A DNA stretch of 64,000 nucleotides from assembly GCF_900078545.1 (NCBI RefSeq), contig NZ_FLLS01000002.1, positions 992,001 through 1,056,000 of the forward strand, in the 5' to 3' direction. Positions 1 to 9,863 of this stretch are shown here, in pieces (the first letter of the stretch is position 1; every line of letters begins with the position of its first letter). A program made the translations under genes and the position numbers. The notes below the pieces were generated by a model, which saw nothing but the letters and a program-made list of their open reading frames with translations, was not told the DNA's origin and did not search any database. The DNA is from Olegusella massiliensis. Lineage in GTDB: Bacteria; Actinomycetota; Coriobacteriia; Coriobacteriales; Atopobiaceae.

Positions 1-1372
1 ATTCGCCTTTGACGGTGTAGGGGATGACCAAGAAGTTTTGCTCGTTTTCATAATGGGTTGCTAGTGTTGCGCTTGCTGCGTCTGGAGTTTTGCTTCCACC
101 AAAAACCAGTGTCAGCTCGATGGTACCCTCAGCGGATTTAGGTGCTGTGTACTTTACTACCAAAGCCCCGCTTGCATTTGTTTCAAGCGTACTGGTAAAC
201 GAAATGTTCTCAACGCGAGCATCGCCTTCGCTTGAATCTGTGTCCTTTGACACAGCCCCGTGACGGTGTACAAGTCCAGAAAATGTTCCTGTTAACTGAG
301 TAGTGCCATCACTGTTAGTCTGCGTACTACCAATAGTGATTTTGAGCGGCGAAGAGTTTGCGCCATAGCAGCCGTGGCCGTCATTTTTCTGGGATTGATA
401 GCTGCCTGTCCACGTACCTACAAGCGGGGCGTAGTTGGTCTTTCGTGCATCTGCATCTGGTGTGCAGGATTTGATGTCCCACTGACCTGTTTTTGATGAG
501 AGATGAAACTTGATGGTGAGCTTGCACTTGCGTTCGGAAAAACTGTCCTTGTTGGAAAAAGCCAGCACAATTGTGGCGTTGTTAGTCTTGGGGTCGAATT
601 CTTCTTGGAATAGCGTGCAGTCCGCATCGCGATAGAGAGAATAAAGCGAGTCTTGCTCTGTAGAAGAAGTGTTTGTCTGGTTAGATTTCTCGTTTGTTTT
701 GGCAGCTTTACGTTCGGCAATATCTGCGCGCTGTAAAAAAACGCGTGCTTGTGTAAGTACTTTATTCGTATCGGGACCTTTGCTAGCAGACCAGCTCACC
801 TCTTGGATGATGAGATCTCCGGTTGCAGACCACTTGCCGTGGCTGTGATGGTCGTAGAGAAGGCTAACTTTCTCGCGCGCAGCAATTCCATCGCCTGCGT
901 AAATGACAGCACCTGTCGCATTGCAGTGATCTTCATTGCGGATGACCTCGCTATAGTCTACAGAATCGAGGGTGAGTGTCGCATCACGGCCGAAATCGCC
1001 AGGGTCATAGGCAGGCGCTTCGGACAGGTTGGCAATGTCGCTGCTCACCTGATTGAGCGATGGCTTGTCAGTCGCACGGATTGATGAAATGGTAATCATT
1101 GACAGAAGAATGACTGTAGCTATCCCCAGCACTATGAGGCCACGTAGATGAGCTTGCAGCCAAGGATGACTCTTTAGTCTCGATTTTGGTGAGGCAATTG
1201 GATCTGGCCCTGAGCTCTGTTCTGGCACCTTATTGAAAAGATCGCGATTTTGAAGGCGTGTGGCGGTAACTTCAGTCTTTTCAAGGTTATCTGATGTGGC
1301 GCTGTGCTCCTCAGTGTTTGCTGCAGAAGAAGGCAGACTTGTATCGTTATGAAGTCCGTCTTTGCTCATCAT
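1..1372 (-). CDS. membrane-anchored exported protein, function unknown (C-terminus beyond window)
   Basis: The minus strand is open without a stop from an ATGATG pair at 1372/1369 to the left edge, giving at least 457 codons; I checked every codon by hand. An AGGG lies a few bases before the start. Residues 1-75 are polar and low in hydrophobics, 78-98 form one strong membrane segment, and the rest is polar with several cysteines and a beta-like stretch starting at LVGTWTGSY, which resembles the C-terminal halves of Coriobacteriia surface proteins. The likely topology is a short cytoplasmic tail, one membrane anchor and a large extracytoplasmic domain. No enzyme motif is visible and I do not recognise the family. 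It diverges from the peptidase gene at 1639 across 266 bp that must hold both promoters. Confidence 0.8.
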   Translation of the reverse strand, partial: MMSKDGLHNDTSLPSSAANTEEHSATSDNLEKTEVTATRLQNRDLFNKVPEQSSGPDPIASPKSRLKSHPWLQAHLRGLIVLGIATVILLSMITISSIRATDKPSLNQVSSDIANLSEAPAYDPGDFGRDATLTLDSVDYSEVIRNEDHCNATGAVIYAGDGIAAREKVSLLYDHHSHGKWSATGDLIIQEVSWSASKGPDTNKVLTQARVFLQRADIAERKAAKTNEKSNQTNTSSTEQDSLYSLYRDADCTLFQEEFDPKTNNATIVLAFSNKDSFSERKCKLTIKFHLSSKTGQWDIKSCTPDADARKTNYAPLVGTWTGSYQSQKNDGHGCYGANSSPLKITIGSTQTNSDGTTQLTGTFSGLVHRHGAVSKDTDSSEGDARVENISFTSTLETNASGALVVKYTAPKSAEGTIELTLVFGGSKTPDAASATLATHYENEQNFLVIPYTVKGE

Positions 1373-1638
1373 GTATCCCTAAAGTTGCGTTGTGCTGTTT
1401 GCCGTTGTAACCAAAGCTTTTACCCATTATGGAGCTTACTGTGCATCTGCGCTACTGAAAGTGAGTATCGAGCGGGGTGCGGGTGGTGCAAAGATGTGAA
1501 AAAAAGGTCATTTCATGGTGGATTGAATTGCAGGGCAAAAGGGTATTTCTTATCACGAAGATGCGGTACTCATCTTTTAAAGCTAAAAATTTGCTAGCGT
1601 AGTGCTGTCTCAAAACAAGCAAAACGAAGGAGTTATCC

Positions 1639-3342
1639 ATGAAGTTTCAGGATATGCCCTATGAGCGTCCCGATTTGGCAAAGATCAAAGCAGATATCAG
1701 TGCATTGACAGAACGCTTTGCCAATGCGAGTAGCTTTGAGGAAGCAGAGAAAGTCTTTCTAGAAAAAGATCAACTCGCCGGTCACATTTTGACCTTACAG
1801 ACCCTTGTTGAGATTCGCCACTCAATCAACACGCTTGACGAGTTTTACGATAAAGAGCAGCAGTTCTGGAATGATGCATCCCCTGAGATTGAGGAAGCTG
1901 ATGATGCTTGGAGTGCAGCTCTTCTTGCCTCGTCCTTCCGTCCTGAGTTTGAGGCAAAGTATGGCACGCTCATTTTTGATAAAGCTGAGCAGGATCGCCG
2001 CTGTTTTTCTCCCGCAATAATGGATGAGATGAAGCGCGAAAACGCCTTGGTTCAAGCATATGAAAAGCTTATCGCCTCTGCTCAGATTGAGTTTGAGGGT
2101 GGCATGTACACGCTTTCTCAGCTTGCTCCCCAAAAGCACGACAAAGACGACGCTCGTCGTCTTGCTGCCTGGAAAGCCGAAGGCTCATGGTACAAAGACA
2201 ACCAATCTGAGCTGGATCGCATCTACGATGAACTGGTACATGTCCGTGATGCTATGGGCAAAAAACTTGGCTATGACAATTACCTTCCTTTAGGCTACGA
2301 CCGTATGGAGCGTCTGAGTTACAAGCGCGAAGATGTCGAACGTTTCCGCAAGGCTGTTCGTACCTATGTGGTGCCTGTGGCAAATAGAGTTTTTCTTGAG
2401 CAAGCAAAGCGTATCGGTCGCCCATATCCCCTCTCCTTTGCAGATGAGGGCCTGACTTTCCGTTCAGGAAATCCTCTGCCTGAAGGCACGCCCGATGACA
2501 TCGTGGCGGCTGCGCGCAGCTTCTACAGTGAGCTGAGTCCCGAGACCAAGGAATTCTTTGAGACTATGCTCAACGGTCAGCTCATGGATTTGCTTTCCAC
2601 TAAGGGAAAAGCTGCCGGTGGCTATATGACTGAAATTCCTGACCACAAAGTTCCGTTCATCTTTGCCAACTTCAACGGCACTCAAGGGGATGTTGACGTG
2701 ATGACCCATGAGGCGGGTCATGCTTTTAGTTATTACATGAATACTCAGCGTGTACCCGGCTTGCTTGCAATGCCGAGTTCAGAAGCTTGTGAGGTTCACT
2801 CTATGAGTATGGAGTTCCTCGCGTGGCCTTGGATTGAGGGCTTTTTTGGCAAGGATGCTCGTAAATATCGCTATGCGCATTTGGCGGGTGCCCTTACCTT
2901 TATCCCTTATGGCACGATGGTCGACCACTTCCAACATCTGATGTACGAGCAGCCCGAGCTGACCCCTGCCGAACGCCATGCTACGTGGCGTCGCCTGCTG
3001 GCAATCTACATGCCCTGGGTATCCGTTGATGGCGACATTCCTTTCTATGGCGACGGTATGGGTTGGCAACGTCAGATACACATTTATGAATGGCCGCTGT
3101 ATTACATCGATTATTGCTTGGCACAAACTGTGGCGCTTGAGATTTGGGAGCTCTCCCAGGAGGACTTTGCCAACGCTTGGAAACATTACATGGCCTACAC
3201 GCGTCAAGGTGGCACCAAAGCATTTACGGATCTTGTTGCTGGAGCCGAGCTTGTCTCGCCCTTTGATGAAGCATGTTTGCGCAGTGTTTGCGAGCACGCG
3301 AGCAAATGGCTTGACTCTTATGATTTGACGGGCATCGAGTAG
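1639..3342 (+). CDS. M3 family oligoendopeptidase (PepF-like)
   Basis: A 567-residue zinc metallopeptidase of the M3 (thimet/PepF) family, which cleaves short peptides in the cytoplasm. The zinc motif HEAGH is at residues 357-361, with a probable third ligand Glu385 in the downstream SSEACEVHSMSME stretch; Glu358 would be the catalytic base. The length matches the M3B oligoendopeptidases of Gram-positive bacteria (550-600 aa), and no signal peptide is visible. The start has a good GGAG about 9 bases upstream. The gene is monocistronic: a minus-strand gene lies upstream and a hairpin separates it from prfA. The exact peptide specificity cannot be read from the sequence. Confidence 0.92.
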   Translation: MKFQDMPYERPDLAKIKADISALTERFANASSFEEAEKVFLEKDQLAGHILTLQTLVEIRHSINTLDEFYDKEQQFWNDASPEIEEADDAWSAALLASSFRPEFEAKYGTLIFDKAEQDRRCFSPAIMDEMKRENALVQAYEKLIASAQIEFEGGMYTLSQLAPQKHDKDDARRLAAWKAEGSWYKDNQSELDRIYDELVHVRDAMGKKLGYDNYLPLGYDRMERLSYKREDVERFRKAVRTYVVPVANRVFLEQAKRIGRPYPLSFADEGLTFRSGNPLPEGTPDDIVAAARSFYSELSPETKEFFETMLNGQLMDLLSTKGKAAGGYMTEIPDHKVPFIFANFNGTQGDVDVMTHEAGHAFSYYMNTQRVPGLLAMPSSEACEVHSMSMEFLAWPWIEGFFGKDARKYRYAHLAGALTFIPYGTMVDHFQHLMYEQPELTPAERHATWRRLLAIYMPWVSVDGDIPFYGDGMGWQRQIHIYEWPLYYIDYCLAQTVALEIWELSQEDFANAWKHYMAYTRQGGTKAFTDLVAGAELVSPFDEACLRSVCEHASKWLDSYDLTGIE

Positions 3343-3365
3343 CTAACAAAATAGATAGGTTTTAA

Positions 3366-3398
3366 GGTGGCAGGGCTTCAACGTTTAGCCTTGCCACC
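3366..3398 (+). terminator. hairpin after the peptidase gene, weak terminator
   Basis: An 11-bp stem (GGTGGCAGGGC with GCCTTGCCACC, one G-U pair) and an 11-base loop lie 24 bases after the peptidase stop. Only a poor T-stretch follows, so this may be a leaky terminator or an mRNA-stabilising hairpin. Confidence 0.45.
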
Positions 3399-3470
3399 TC
3401 GGTGGTATCATTTGTGAGTTGAGAAATATGCGCAGCATTGACTGCGTGAGTAAAGCGTTGAGGAGCCATC

Positions 3471-4538
3471 ATGCGGGACAAGCTCGAAAAACTCATTGCA
3501 GCCTATCTTGAGCTGGAAAAGAAACTCATGGATCCTGAGGTTGTGTCGGATCCTAAAGAATATGCGCGTCTTGCCAAGGAGCACTCAAACCAGTCTGATC
3601 TGGTGGAAAAGGCACGGGAGTACTTAACAGCGCTTGATGATATCGATGCGGCAAAGGAAATGCTGCGCGAGACCTCAGATGCTGAGGATAAAGAAATGCT
3701 TCAAGCAGATATTTCTGACAATGAAGCAAAGCTTCCCGGTCTTGAGGATGAGATTAAAATCATGCTCATTCCAGGCGACCCCAACGACGAGAAAGACACC
3801 ATCGTTGAAATTCGCGCGGGCGTAGGTGGCGATGAGGCAAGTATTTTTGCGGGTGACCTTTTTGCTATGTACCAGCGTTTTGCTGCTTCTAGAGGGTGGA
3901 AAATTGAAGTTTTGAGCTCCAATGAGGGCACGGCTGGCGGTTTCAAAACTATTGAATTTAAGGTTATGGGAGACAAGGTTTACTCCGTAATGAAGTACGA
4001 GAGTGGTGTCCATCGCGTACAGCGTGTTCCCAAAACTGAGAGTCAGGGTCGCATCCAGACGTCGACAGCAACCGTTGCCGTATTGCCCGAAGCAGACGAG
4101 ATTGATGTTCAGATTGCACCCGAGGATATTCGTATTGATACCTATTGCTCGTCGGGTCCTGGCGGCCAGGGCGTTAATACGACCTATTCGGCTGTACGCA
4201 TTACGCACTTGCCTACCAATACCGTTGTTACTTCACAAGACCAGCGTTCGCAGATTCAAAACCGCGAAGCTTGTATGCAGATGCTGCGTGCACGTCTGTA
4301 TGAGATGGAACTTGAAAAGCAACAGGCAGAGGCGGGCGCCAGCCGCTTGGCGCAGATTGGCCACGGCAATCGATCTGAAAAGATTCGTACCTACAACCAA
4401 CCTCAGGATCGTGTGACGGACCATCGCATAGGTTTTAATGGCACGTACAATGGTGTGTTGTTGGGTGATACGTTGCCTTCGGTGATTGAGGCTCTTGCCG
4501 CCGCTGACCGAGCGGAGAAGCTCACACAGGCTGTCTAA
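3471..4538 (+). CDS. prfA: peptide chain release factor 1
   Basis: RF1 recognises UAA and UAG in the ribosomal A site and triggers peptide release. The 355-residue protein has the complete family layout: an N-terminal helical domain, the stop-codon recognition tripeptide PKT at 187-189 (RF1 class PxT), and the catalytic GGQ at 231-233 in [10 protein letters not shown]. The GGQ glutamine is the target of PrmC, encoded 1.1 kb downstream. The ATG is preceded by AGGAG. A strong terminator follows at 4554-4590, so prfA is probably transcribed separately from the hydrolase and prmC. Confidence 0.98.
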   Translation: MRDKLEKLIAAYLELEKKLMDPEVVSDPKEYARLAKEHSNQSDLVEKAREYLTALDDIDAAKEMLRETSDAEDKEMLQADISDNEAKLPGLEDEIKIMLIPGDPNDEKDTIVEIRAGVGGDEASIFAGDLFAMYQRFAASRGWKIEVLSSNEGTAGGFKTIEFKVMGDKVYSVMKYESGVHRVQRVPKTESQGRIQTSTATVAVLPEADEIDVQIAPEDIRIDTYCSSGPGGQGVNTTYSAVRITHLPTNTVVTSQDQRSQIQNREACMQMLRARLYEMELEKQQAEAGASRLAQIGHGNRSEKIRTYNQPQDRVTDHRIGFNGTYNGVLLGDTLPSVIEALAAADRAEKLTQAV

Positions 4539-4553
4539 ACTAGCATTTGTCTG

Positions 4554-4590
4554 ACGCCTCTGGCTTGAATGGAGCTAGAGGTGTTTTTTT
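4554..4590 (+). terminator. rho-independent terminator of prfA
   Basis: A 12-bp stem (ACGCCTCTGGCT with AGCTAGAGGTGT, two G-U pairs) is followed directly by seven T residues. Confidence 0.85.
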
Positions 4591-4641
4591 GTTTATGCCT
4601 ATGTACTGGGTGCGTGTACGGCAAGTCTGCAGGAGGTGCTT

Positions 4642-5589
4642 ATGACCCACGAAGATATCAAGCTGCAATCAGCTGATGGGCAAACGACTTGTATAGGTGA
4701 TATATGGCTGCCCAAAGATGTGCCCTGCGGTATCGTGCAGATTGTGCATGGGATGGTTGAGCATTTTCGCTGTTATGACAAGGTTGCCGAAGCACTGACG
4801 TCTGTGGGTTATGTCGTTTGTGGCATCGACCAGCTAGGGCATGGTCGAACAACGCCTCATACAGCTCAACGCGGTATATATGACCCCAAGCATGGTGCGG
4901 ATTATCTCATCGAAGATCAGCATGCGCTCAGGCAGCTCGTCTCTAATCGTTTTCCCAAGCTACCTTATGTGATGCTGGGACATTCGATGGGTTCTTTTGT
5001 GGTGCGCTGCTATATAGCTCGCTATGGTGAGGGACTTGCTGGTGCCATTATCATGGGCACCGCATGGATGGCAAACGTTGCCGCTCCAAAGATTATTACC
5101 TCAATTATTGCGCGCTTTCATGGTTGGGGTTATCGCTCTGCTTTTGTAGACAGTATGGGCACAGGAAGTTATAACAAGAGTTTTGAGGGTACGGGTGCCA
5201 ACACAGGCTATGAGTGGCTTAGCTCAGATCCTGCGCGTCCGATTAGCTATGCGGCTGATCCAGATTGTGGCTGGATGTTTTCGGTTTCGGGCTATTATGT
5301 CATTGCTCAGCTTCTTGAGGAAGCAGAGCGCCCCGAGGCTTTGATGCGCATCCCACACGAACTACCCGTGCTGATTTTATCGGGCGAGCAAGATCCCGTA
5401 GGTGAAAACGGTAAAGGTCCGCGCAGCTGTGCTATGGCTTTGCGCAAAGCCGGCCTTCTGGATGTGACAGTCAAGCTTTATCCTAACGCTCGCCACGAAT
5501 TGCATAATGAGCGTTGCCGCCAAGATGTGCGAGCTGATGTGGTGAAATTTCTTGAAAGGGTCTGTGTGCCTGCTGGAGGAGAGCAATGA
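4642..5589 (+). CDS. alpha/beta hydrolase, monoacylglycerol-lipase-like (serine aminopeptidase S33 fold)
   Basis: A 315-residue serine hydrolase of the Hydrolase_4 group, which includes lysophospholipases and monoacylglycerol lipases. The nucleophile elbow GHSMG places Ser115 in the active site; the likely acid is in GEQDPVG and the histidine in NARHELHNE near the C-terminus. No signal peptide is visible. I chose ATG 4642 over GTG 4636 because the GTG sits inside the AGGAGG ribosome binding site (4631-4636), which is ideally spaced for 4642. The stop overlaps the start of prmC (ATGA), so the two are translationally coupled. The physiological substrate is unknown. Confidence 0.88.
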   Translation: MTHEDIKLQSADGQTTCIGDIWLPKDVPCGIVQIVHGMVEHFRCYDKVAEALTSVGYVVCGIDQLGHGRTTPHTAQRGIYDPKHGADYLIEDQHALRQLVSNRFPKLPYVMLGHSMGSFVVRCYIARYGEGLAGAIIMGTAWMANVAAPKIITSIIARFHGWGYRSAFVDSMGTGSYNKSFEGTGANTGYEWLSSDPARPISYAADPDCGWMFSVSGYYVIAQLLEEAERPEALMRIPHELPVLILSGEQDPVGENGKGPRSCAMALRKAGLLDVTVKLYPNARHELHNERCRQDVRADVVKFLERVCVPAGGEQ

Positions 5590-6467
5590 CAAAAAACGAG
5601 TGGACCTGTAAGGCCATACTCGATTGGACAAGTGAGTATCTAGAGCGTAAAGGAGATGAGCACCCCCGCCTCTCTGCGGAGTGGCTGCTTTCTGGTGTAT
5701 TGGGACTTTCTCGCATTGAACTTTATACCAACTTTGATAGACCACTTGATAGCTTGGAGCTTGCTGCAATGCACGCCGCTATTGAGCGTCGTGTAGCTGG
5801 AGAACCGCTGCAGTATGTCACGGGAGAGACTGCCTTTCGACATATCGTAGTCAATTGTAAAAGCGGTGTGTTGATTCCGCGCCCTGAGACGGAATTACTT
5901 GTTGAAGAGGTGCTGAACCATTTATCAGCTCAGCTCAATCAATACCCTGCGCTGGTATTGGAGGTAGGCTGTGGCACTGGCTGCGTTGCTTGTTCACTTG
6001 CTCACGAGCGAGCTAAGACACACGTAATCACGACAGACGTATCGCCTGATGCAGTAGCACTCGCACGCCTCAATCGCGATAAGTTGGGACTGACATCTCT
6101 GGTGGACGTTTTGGAGTGCGATCTTGCTTCTAAAGTAGATCCAAGACTTATGGGACATTTTGATGCACTTGTTTCCAATCCGCCCTATATCCCAAGTGAG
6201 GTGGTAGAAGAGCTACCTTATGAGGTATCAGGCTTTGAACCGCATCTCGCGTTGGATGGGGGTGCAGATGGTCTGGATGTGTATCGTCGCCTCCTAGAAC
6301 TTGCAGGGCAGGCGTTGCTTCCCGGAGGTCTATTTGCGGTAGAGCTTTTTGAAACAACTCTTGAAGAGGCAGCAGGTTTAGCACATGCGCAGGGCATTTG
6401 GCAGTCGATTGAGGTGCATGAGGACTACACACATCGTCCGCGTTTTTTGCTTGCGGTGCGTGCATAG
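5586..6467 (+). CDS. prmC: peptide chain release factor N5-glutamine methyltransferase
   Basis: PrmC (HemK) methylates the GGQ glutamine of RF1 and RF2 using S-adenosylmethionine. The 293-residue protein has the N-terminal helical substrate domain, a SAM-binding VGCGTG at about 127-132 and the diagnostic NPPY at 198-201 that binds the target glutamine amide. It overlaps the hydrolase stop by four bases and has GGAGGAG just upstream. The placement prfA - hydrolase - prmC - tsaC is a variant of the common prfA-prmC-tsaC order, with the hydrolase inserted. Confidence 0.96.
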   Translation: MTKNEWTCKAILDWTSEYLERKGDEHPRLSAEWLLSGVLGLSRIELYTNFDRPLDSLELAAMHAAIERRVAGEPLQYVTGETAFRHIVVNCKSGVLIPRPETELLVEEVLNHLSAQLNQYPALVLEVGCGTGCVACSLAHERAKTHVITTDVSPDAVALARLNRDKLGLTSLVDVLECDLASKVDPRLMGHFDALVSNPPYIPSEVVEELPYEVSGFEPHLALDGGADGLDVYRRLLELAGQALLPGGLFAVELFETTLEEAAGLAHAQGIWQSIEVHEDYTHRPRFLLAVRA

Positions 6468-6508
6468 TAAAAGAATGCAGATAGTTTGTCTGTTGCAGGG
6501 AGAATACT

Positions 6509-7159
6509 ATGGGTGCAATGATTGAGGTCGACCAACAATGTCCATCTGCAGAAGTGCTTACACGCGTCTGTGACGTTTTGTTACATGAGGGTGTGCTGGT
6601 AATGCCAACGGATTCGGTATATGGCATTGGCTGTCTTGCGGCGCCTGGCAACCCTGCGCGTGCGAGAGTTTTTAAAATCAAAGAGCGTCCAGCGGATATG
6701 ACTCTGCCCTGGCTTGTTTCGGACGCATCTGAACTCGAACGTTTGGGTGTTGATATTCCTGCTTGGGCTACTGCATTGGCACAAGAGTTTTGGCCAGGTG
6801 CGCTTACCCTTGTTGTTAACGCGTCTGTGCAGGTGCCAAGCGAATACCAGCGTGCGGATAGCGGCACCATCGCTCTGCGTGTTCCCGACTCTATGTTGGT
6901 ACGTGAACTTGCACGTCGCGTTGGTCCACTAGCGGTTACTTCAGCTAACACCCACGGAGTAGATGCAGCTGTCTCTGGTAGATCAGTTGAGGAGCGCATT
7001 GTTACATTAGCGGATTTGACTCTGGACTCAGGCCCCGCTCCACTAGCCATCGCGTCTACAATTGTTGATTGTACGGGGACGGAGCCAACTATTTTGCGCG
7101 AAGGAGCTATTCCTGCGATAGATATTATGCGGATTGCTTTAGGCGCAAGCTCTGCTTAA
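6509..7159 (+). CDS. tsaC: L-threonylcarbamoyladenylate synthase (YrdC/Sua5 family)
   Basis: This enzyme makes threonylcarbamoyl-AMP from threonine, bicarbonate and ATP, the first step of t6A37 tRNA modification. The 216-residue protein is a single YrdC domain: the early VMPTDSVYGIGCLA, the basic KIKERP motif and TSANTHGVDA are family signatures. It lacks the C-terminal Sua5 domain, so it is TsaC-type. A GGGAGA lies 8 bases before the ATG. It sits 41 bp after prmC and 45 bp before glyA on the same strand, probably in one operon. Confidence 0.93.
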   Translation: MGAMIEVDQQCPSAEVLTRVCDVLLHEGVLVMPTDSVYGIGCLAAPGNPARARVFKIKERPADMTLPWLVSDASELERLGVDIPAWATALAQEFWPGALTLVVNASVQVPSEYQRADSGTIALRVPDSMLVRELARRVGPLAVTSANTHGVDAAVSGRSVEERIVTLADLTLDSGPAPLAIASTIVDCTGTEPTILREGAIPAIDIMRIALGASSA

Positions 7160-7204
7160 TTGCAAAAAGGTCGAATGTGGAATAGACGGGGAGAGGAACT
7201 GCGT

Positions 7205-8461
7205 ATGAACTTTAGATATCTGAGTCAGGCGGACCCTGAAGTTGCAGCTATTATCACCGACGAGCTTGGACGGCAGCGTGAATCTATTGAGCTGATTGCT
7301 TCTGAAAATCTTGTTTCGCTGCCGGTAATGGAAGCTGTGGGTTCTGTTCTTACCAATAAGTATGCAGAGGGCTACCCTGGACATCGTTTTTATGGTGGTT
7401 GCTGGGCCGTTGATAAGGTAGAGGAACTGGCACGCGAGCGCGCATGTCAGCTCTTTGGCTGCAAATTTGCAAATGTGCAGCCGCATTCGGGGGCTCAAGC
7501 AAACTACGCAGCCGAAGCTGCGCTTATGCAGCCGGGCGATACCTTTATGGGTATGAATCTTTCTGAAGGCGGTCACCTGACTCATGGCTCGTCTGCCAAT
7601 TTTTCGGGCAAACTCTATCGTAATGTGTCTTATGGAGTAAGCTCCACCGACGGACGTATTGATTACGACCAGGTAGAAAACCTTGCTAAGGAATGCAAGC
7701 CAAAGCTCATTATTGCGGGCGCCTCAGCATATCCACGCGTTATTGACTTTGAACGCTTTGCTGAAATTGCATATGCGGTTGGGGCATATCTGATGGTGGA
7801 TATGGCACATATCGCAGGTCTTGTGGCTGCGGGCCGACACCCGAGCCCCTTCCCCTACGCCGATGTAGTTACTACAACGACGCACAAGACCTTGCGCGGT
7901 ACGCGCGGTGGGATGATTCTTACCAATGATGAGGAGCTGTACAAAAAGATAAACTCGGCGGTGTTTCCTGGGACACAGGGTGGACCGTTGATGCATGTTA
8001 TTGCGGGCAAAGCAGTTGCTTTGGGCGAGGCACTCAAACCTGAGTTTGCAGCCTATATTGATCAGGTACTTCTTAATTGCCAAGCCTTAGGACAAGGCAT
8101 GGTTGATCGTGGACTTGCGCTTGTATCAGGTGGCTCTGATAATCATTTGCAGCTGGTAGATTTGACTCCCTTAGGTGAAGTTACTGGTCGTGATGCTGAG
8201 CTTGTACTTGAAAAGGTGGGTATTACGGCAAACAAAAATACTATTCCAGGTGAGAAGCGTAGCCCCTTTAAAACATCTGGCCTGCGTGTTGGGTCGCCCG
8301 CAATTACCACACGTGGTTTTACCGAGCAAGAATGTTATCGCGTAGGAGAGATGATTGGCGAAGTATTAGCTGCACTTGAAGATGAAACGCTGGCGACTCA
8401 TATAGCGGCTGAAGTTCAAGCCTTGCTTGCTGCTCACCCACTGTATCCCGAATTGGCTTAG
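7205..8461 (+). CDS. glyA: serine hydroxymethyltransferase
   Basis: GlyA is a PLP enzyme that interconverts serine and glycine and charges tetrahydrofolate with a one-carbon unit. The frame stays open upstream to 7160, but ATG 7205 is the supported start: it follows GGGAGAGGA at 7188-7197 and gives a 418-residue protein aligned with family N-termini ([11 protein letters not shown] soon after the start). The PLP Schiff-base lysine is Lys228 in [14 protein letters not shown]. Other family blocks are [14 protein letters not shown] and the [13 protein letters not shown] loop. It is followed by rpiB 69 bp downstream. Confidence 0.98.
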   Translation: MNFRYLSQADPEVAAIITDELGRQRESIELIASENLVSLPVMEAVGSVLTNKYAEGYPGHRFYGGCWAVDKVEELARERACQLFGCKFANVQPHSGAQANYAAEAALMQPGDTFMGMNLSEGGHLTHGSSANFSGKLYRNVSYGVSSTDGRIDYDQVENLAKECKPKLIIAGASAYPRVIDFERFAEIAYAVGAYLMVDMAHIAGLVAAGRHPSPFPYADVVTTTTHKTLRGTRGGMILTNDEELYKKINSAVFPGTQGGPLMHVIAGKAVALGEALKPEFAAYIDQVLLNCQALGQGMVDRGLALVSGGSDNHLQLVDLTPLGEVTGRDAELVLEKVGITANKNTIPGEKRSPFKTSGLRVGSPAITTRGFTEQECYRVGEMIGEVLAALEDETLATHIAAEVQALLAAHPLYPELA

Positions 8462-8530
8462 ATTGACTGTGGTCTTGCGCTGTAGTTATGGCGCACAGTT
8501 TATGAGACAAACATGAGAGAGGATATGTTT

Positions 8531-8989
8531 ATGCGCGTTGCAATTGCTTCTGATCATGCAGGTTTTCTGCAGAAAAAGCCCGTCATTGAGTTCATTCAGG
8601 GTATGGGTCATGAGGTGCTGGATTTTGGACCCGATAGTGATGGCAGGGTAGATTATCCTGACTATGCCGATAAAGTTGCCCGTAAGGTTGCTTCTGGTAA
8701 AGCAGAATACGGTGTTTTGATTTGCGGCACTGGTTTGGGTATGGCAATTGCTGCCGATAAGGTTGCGGGGATTCGTGCGGTGTCCGTGCGGGATACAACC
8801 TTTGCACGTCTTGCTCGTGAGCACAATGATGCAAATATCGTCTGCCTGTCTGGTCGCTTTGTGAGCCTGATGGATAACTGTGCCATCGTTGAGACATTCT
8901 TAACGACAAAACATGCTGGCGGTCGCCATACAGATCGCGTTGCCAAAATTATGCGTGAGGATGACGCTGCTTTCCTCGGGGTGGAGTAG
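8531..8989 (+). CDS. rpiB: ribose-5-phosphate isomerase B
   Basis: RpiB interconverts ribose 5-phosphate and ribulose 5-phosphate. The 152-residue protein begins MRVAIASDHAGF, as in the RpiB/LacAB family, and carries the catalytic Cys65 in LICGTGLGMAIAADK. Frames open to 8513, but AGAGAGGA at 8516-8523 places the start at ATG 8531 (7-base spacing). It complements the transketolase and transaldolase-like genes at 41-43 kb in the non-oxidative pentose phosphate route. Confidence 0.96.
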   Translation: MRVAIASDHAGFLQKKPVIEFIQGMGHEVLDFGPDSDGRVDYPDYADKVARKVASGKAEYGVLICGTGLGMAIAADKVAGIRAVSVRDTTFARLAREHNDANIVCLSGRFVSLMDNCAIVETFLTTKHAGGRHTDRVAKIMREDDAAFLGVE

Positions 8990-9060
8990 CAGTACTCTTG
9001 GGCGTTGCTTTTTGACATTAAGTTTTTAGTTAGCTCTTTATTCTGCCTAGGAGTGGAAGG

Positions 9061-9144
9061 ATGTGCCATGGCTATTTCTATCTGCCATTTCTATCGAACG
9101 AACAATTTATAGGCTGTTCTGCGCTAGAATTTGGGAGGTATTAG
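9061..9144 (+). CDS. possible short leader ORF upstream of upp
   Basis: A 27-codon frame starts at ATG 9061, immediately after AGGAGTGGAAGG, and ends at a TAG 57 bases before upp. It lies in the otherwise empty 211-bp gap between rpiB and upp. A TTGACA at 9012-9017 upstream could be a -35 box, but no convincing -10 follows. The peptide has no recognisable motif. A translated leader would fit pyrimidine-gene attenuation, but no attenuator hairpin is obvious, so this is tentative. Confidence 0.2.
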   Translation: MCHGYFYLPFLSNEQFIGCSALEFGRY

Positions 9145-9200
9145 GGGACTGCAACAGCATATCAGATGCGTTGTAGTTCACGCGAAAGAAAGGATCGCCC

Positions 9201-9848
9201 ATGGCAATCGAGTTTGACGAGAGCCGTCTTACCATCATTGATCACCCCCTCGTACAGCATAAATTGCATATTTTGCGCGACAAGAACACCCCTACGAAGC
9301 AGTTCCGTGAGCTTGTGAGCGAACTTGCAATTTTTGAGGGTTATGAGGCTATGCGCGATCTCCCGCTAGAGGACGTTGAGGTTGAGACTCCGCTTGAAAC
9401 TGCCGTATGCAAGCGTCTTTCGGGTAAAAAGGTTGCTATTATTCCCATCTTGCGCGCAGGCCTTGGCATGGTTGATGGCATCCTCTCTCTTGTTCCTTCT
9501 GCTCGCGTTGGCCATGTGGGCATGTATCGCGACCCTGAAACCCATGAACCGCATCAGTACTACTGCAAGTTCCCTCAGGATATCGAGAATCGTACCTGCC
9601 TGATTGTTGATCCCATGCTTGCAACTGGAGGCTCGCTTACCGCAGCTATTCAGTTCCTACGTGAGGCGGGAGTCAAAGATATTCGCGCTTTGACCCTCGT
9701 ATCGGCTCCAGAGGGTGTCAAGACAGTTCTCGACTTTGATCCTGAGGTTCGCCTGTATACCTGTGCTCTTGATCGCCAGCTTAACGATGCTGCCTACATT
9801 CTTCCTGGCTTAGGTGATGCGGGCGACCGCATTTATGGAACCAAGTAA
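9201..9848 (+). CDS. upp: uracil phosphoribosyltransferase
   Basis: Upp salvages uracil to UMP with PRPP. The 215-residue protein has the type-I PRPP loop [11 protein letters not shown] (about 135-145) and the uracil-binding C-terminus [11 protein letters not shown]. The ATG follows GAAAGGA. It is convergent with the small minus-strand gene ending at 9864, leaving only 15 bp between stops. In this window it is a logical partner of the nucleoside cassette at 49.7-60.6 kb, which would release free bases. Confidence 0.97.
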   Translation: MAIEFDESRLTIIDHPLVQHKLHILRDKNTPTKQFRELVSELAIFEGYEAMRDLPLEDVEVETPLETAVCKRLSGKKVAIIPILRAGLGMVDGILSLVPSARVGHVGMYRDPETHEPHQYYCKFPQDIENRTCLIVDPMLATGGSLTAAIQFLREAGVKDIRALTLVSAPEGVKTVLDFDPEVRLYTCALDRQLNDAAYILPGLGDAGDRIYGTK

Positions 9849-9863
9849 ATAGAGCAACAAACC

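Noticed and set aside
1304-1597. 97-codon plus-strand frame before the peptidase gene
   Set aside because: Overlaps the 5' end of the better supported minus-strand gene, is rich in Cys and Arg without pattern, and has no ribosome binding site.
4636-4641. GTG 4636 as start of the alpha/beta hydrolase
   Set aside because: The GTG overlaps the AGGAGG that serves ATG 4642.
9012-9040. Sigma-70 promoter for upp at TTGACA 9012
   Set aside because: The -35 is perfect, but no -10 hexamer lies at 16-18 bp spacing, so I did not call it as a feature.
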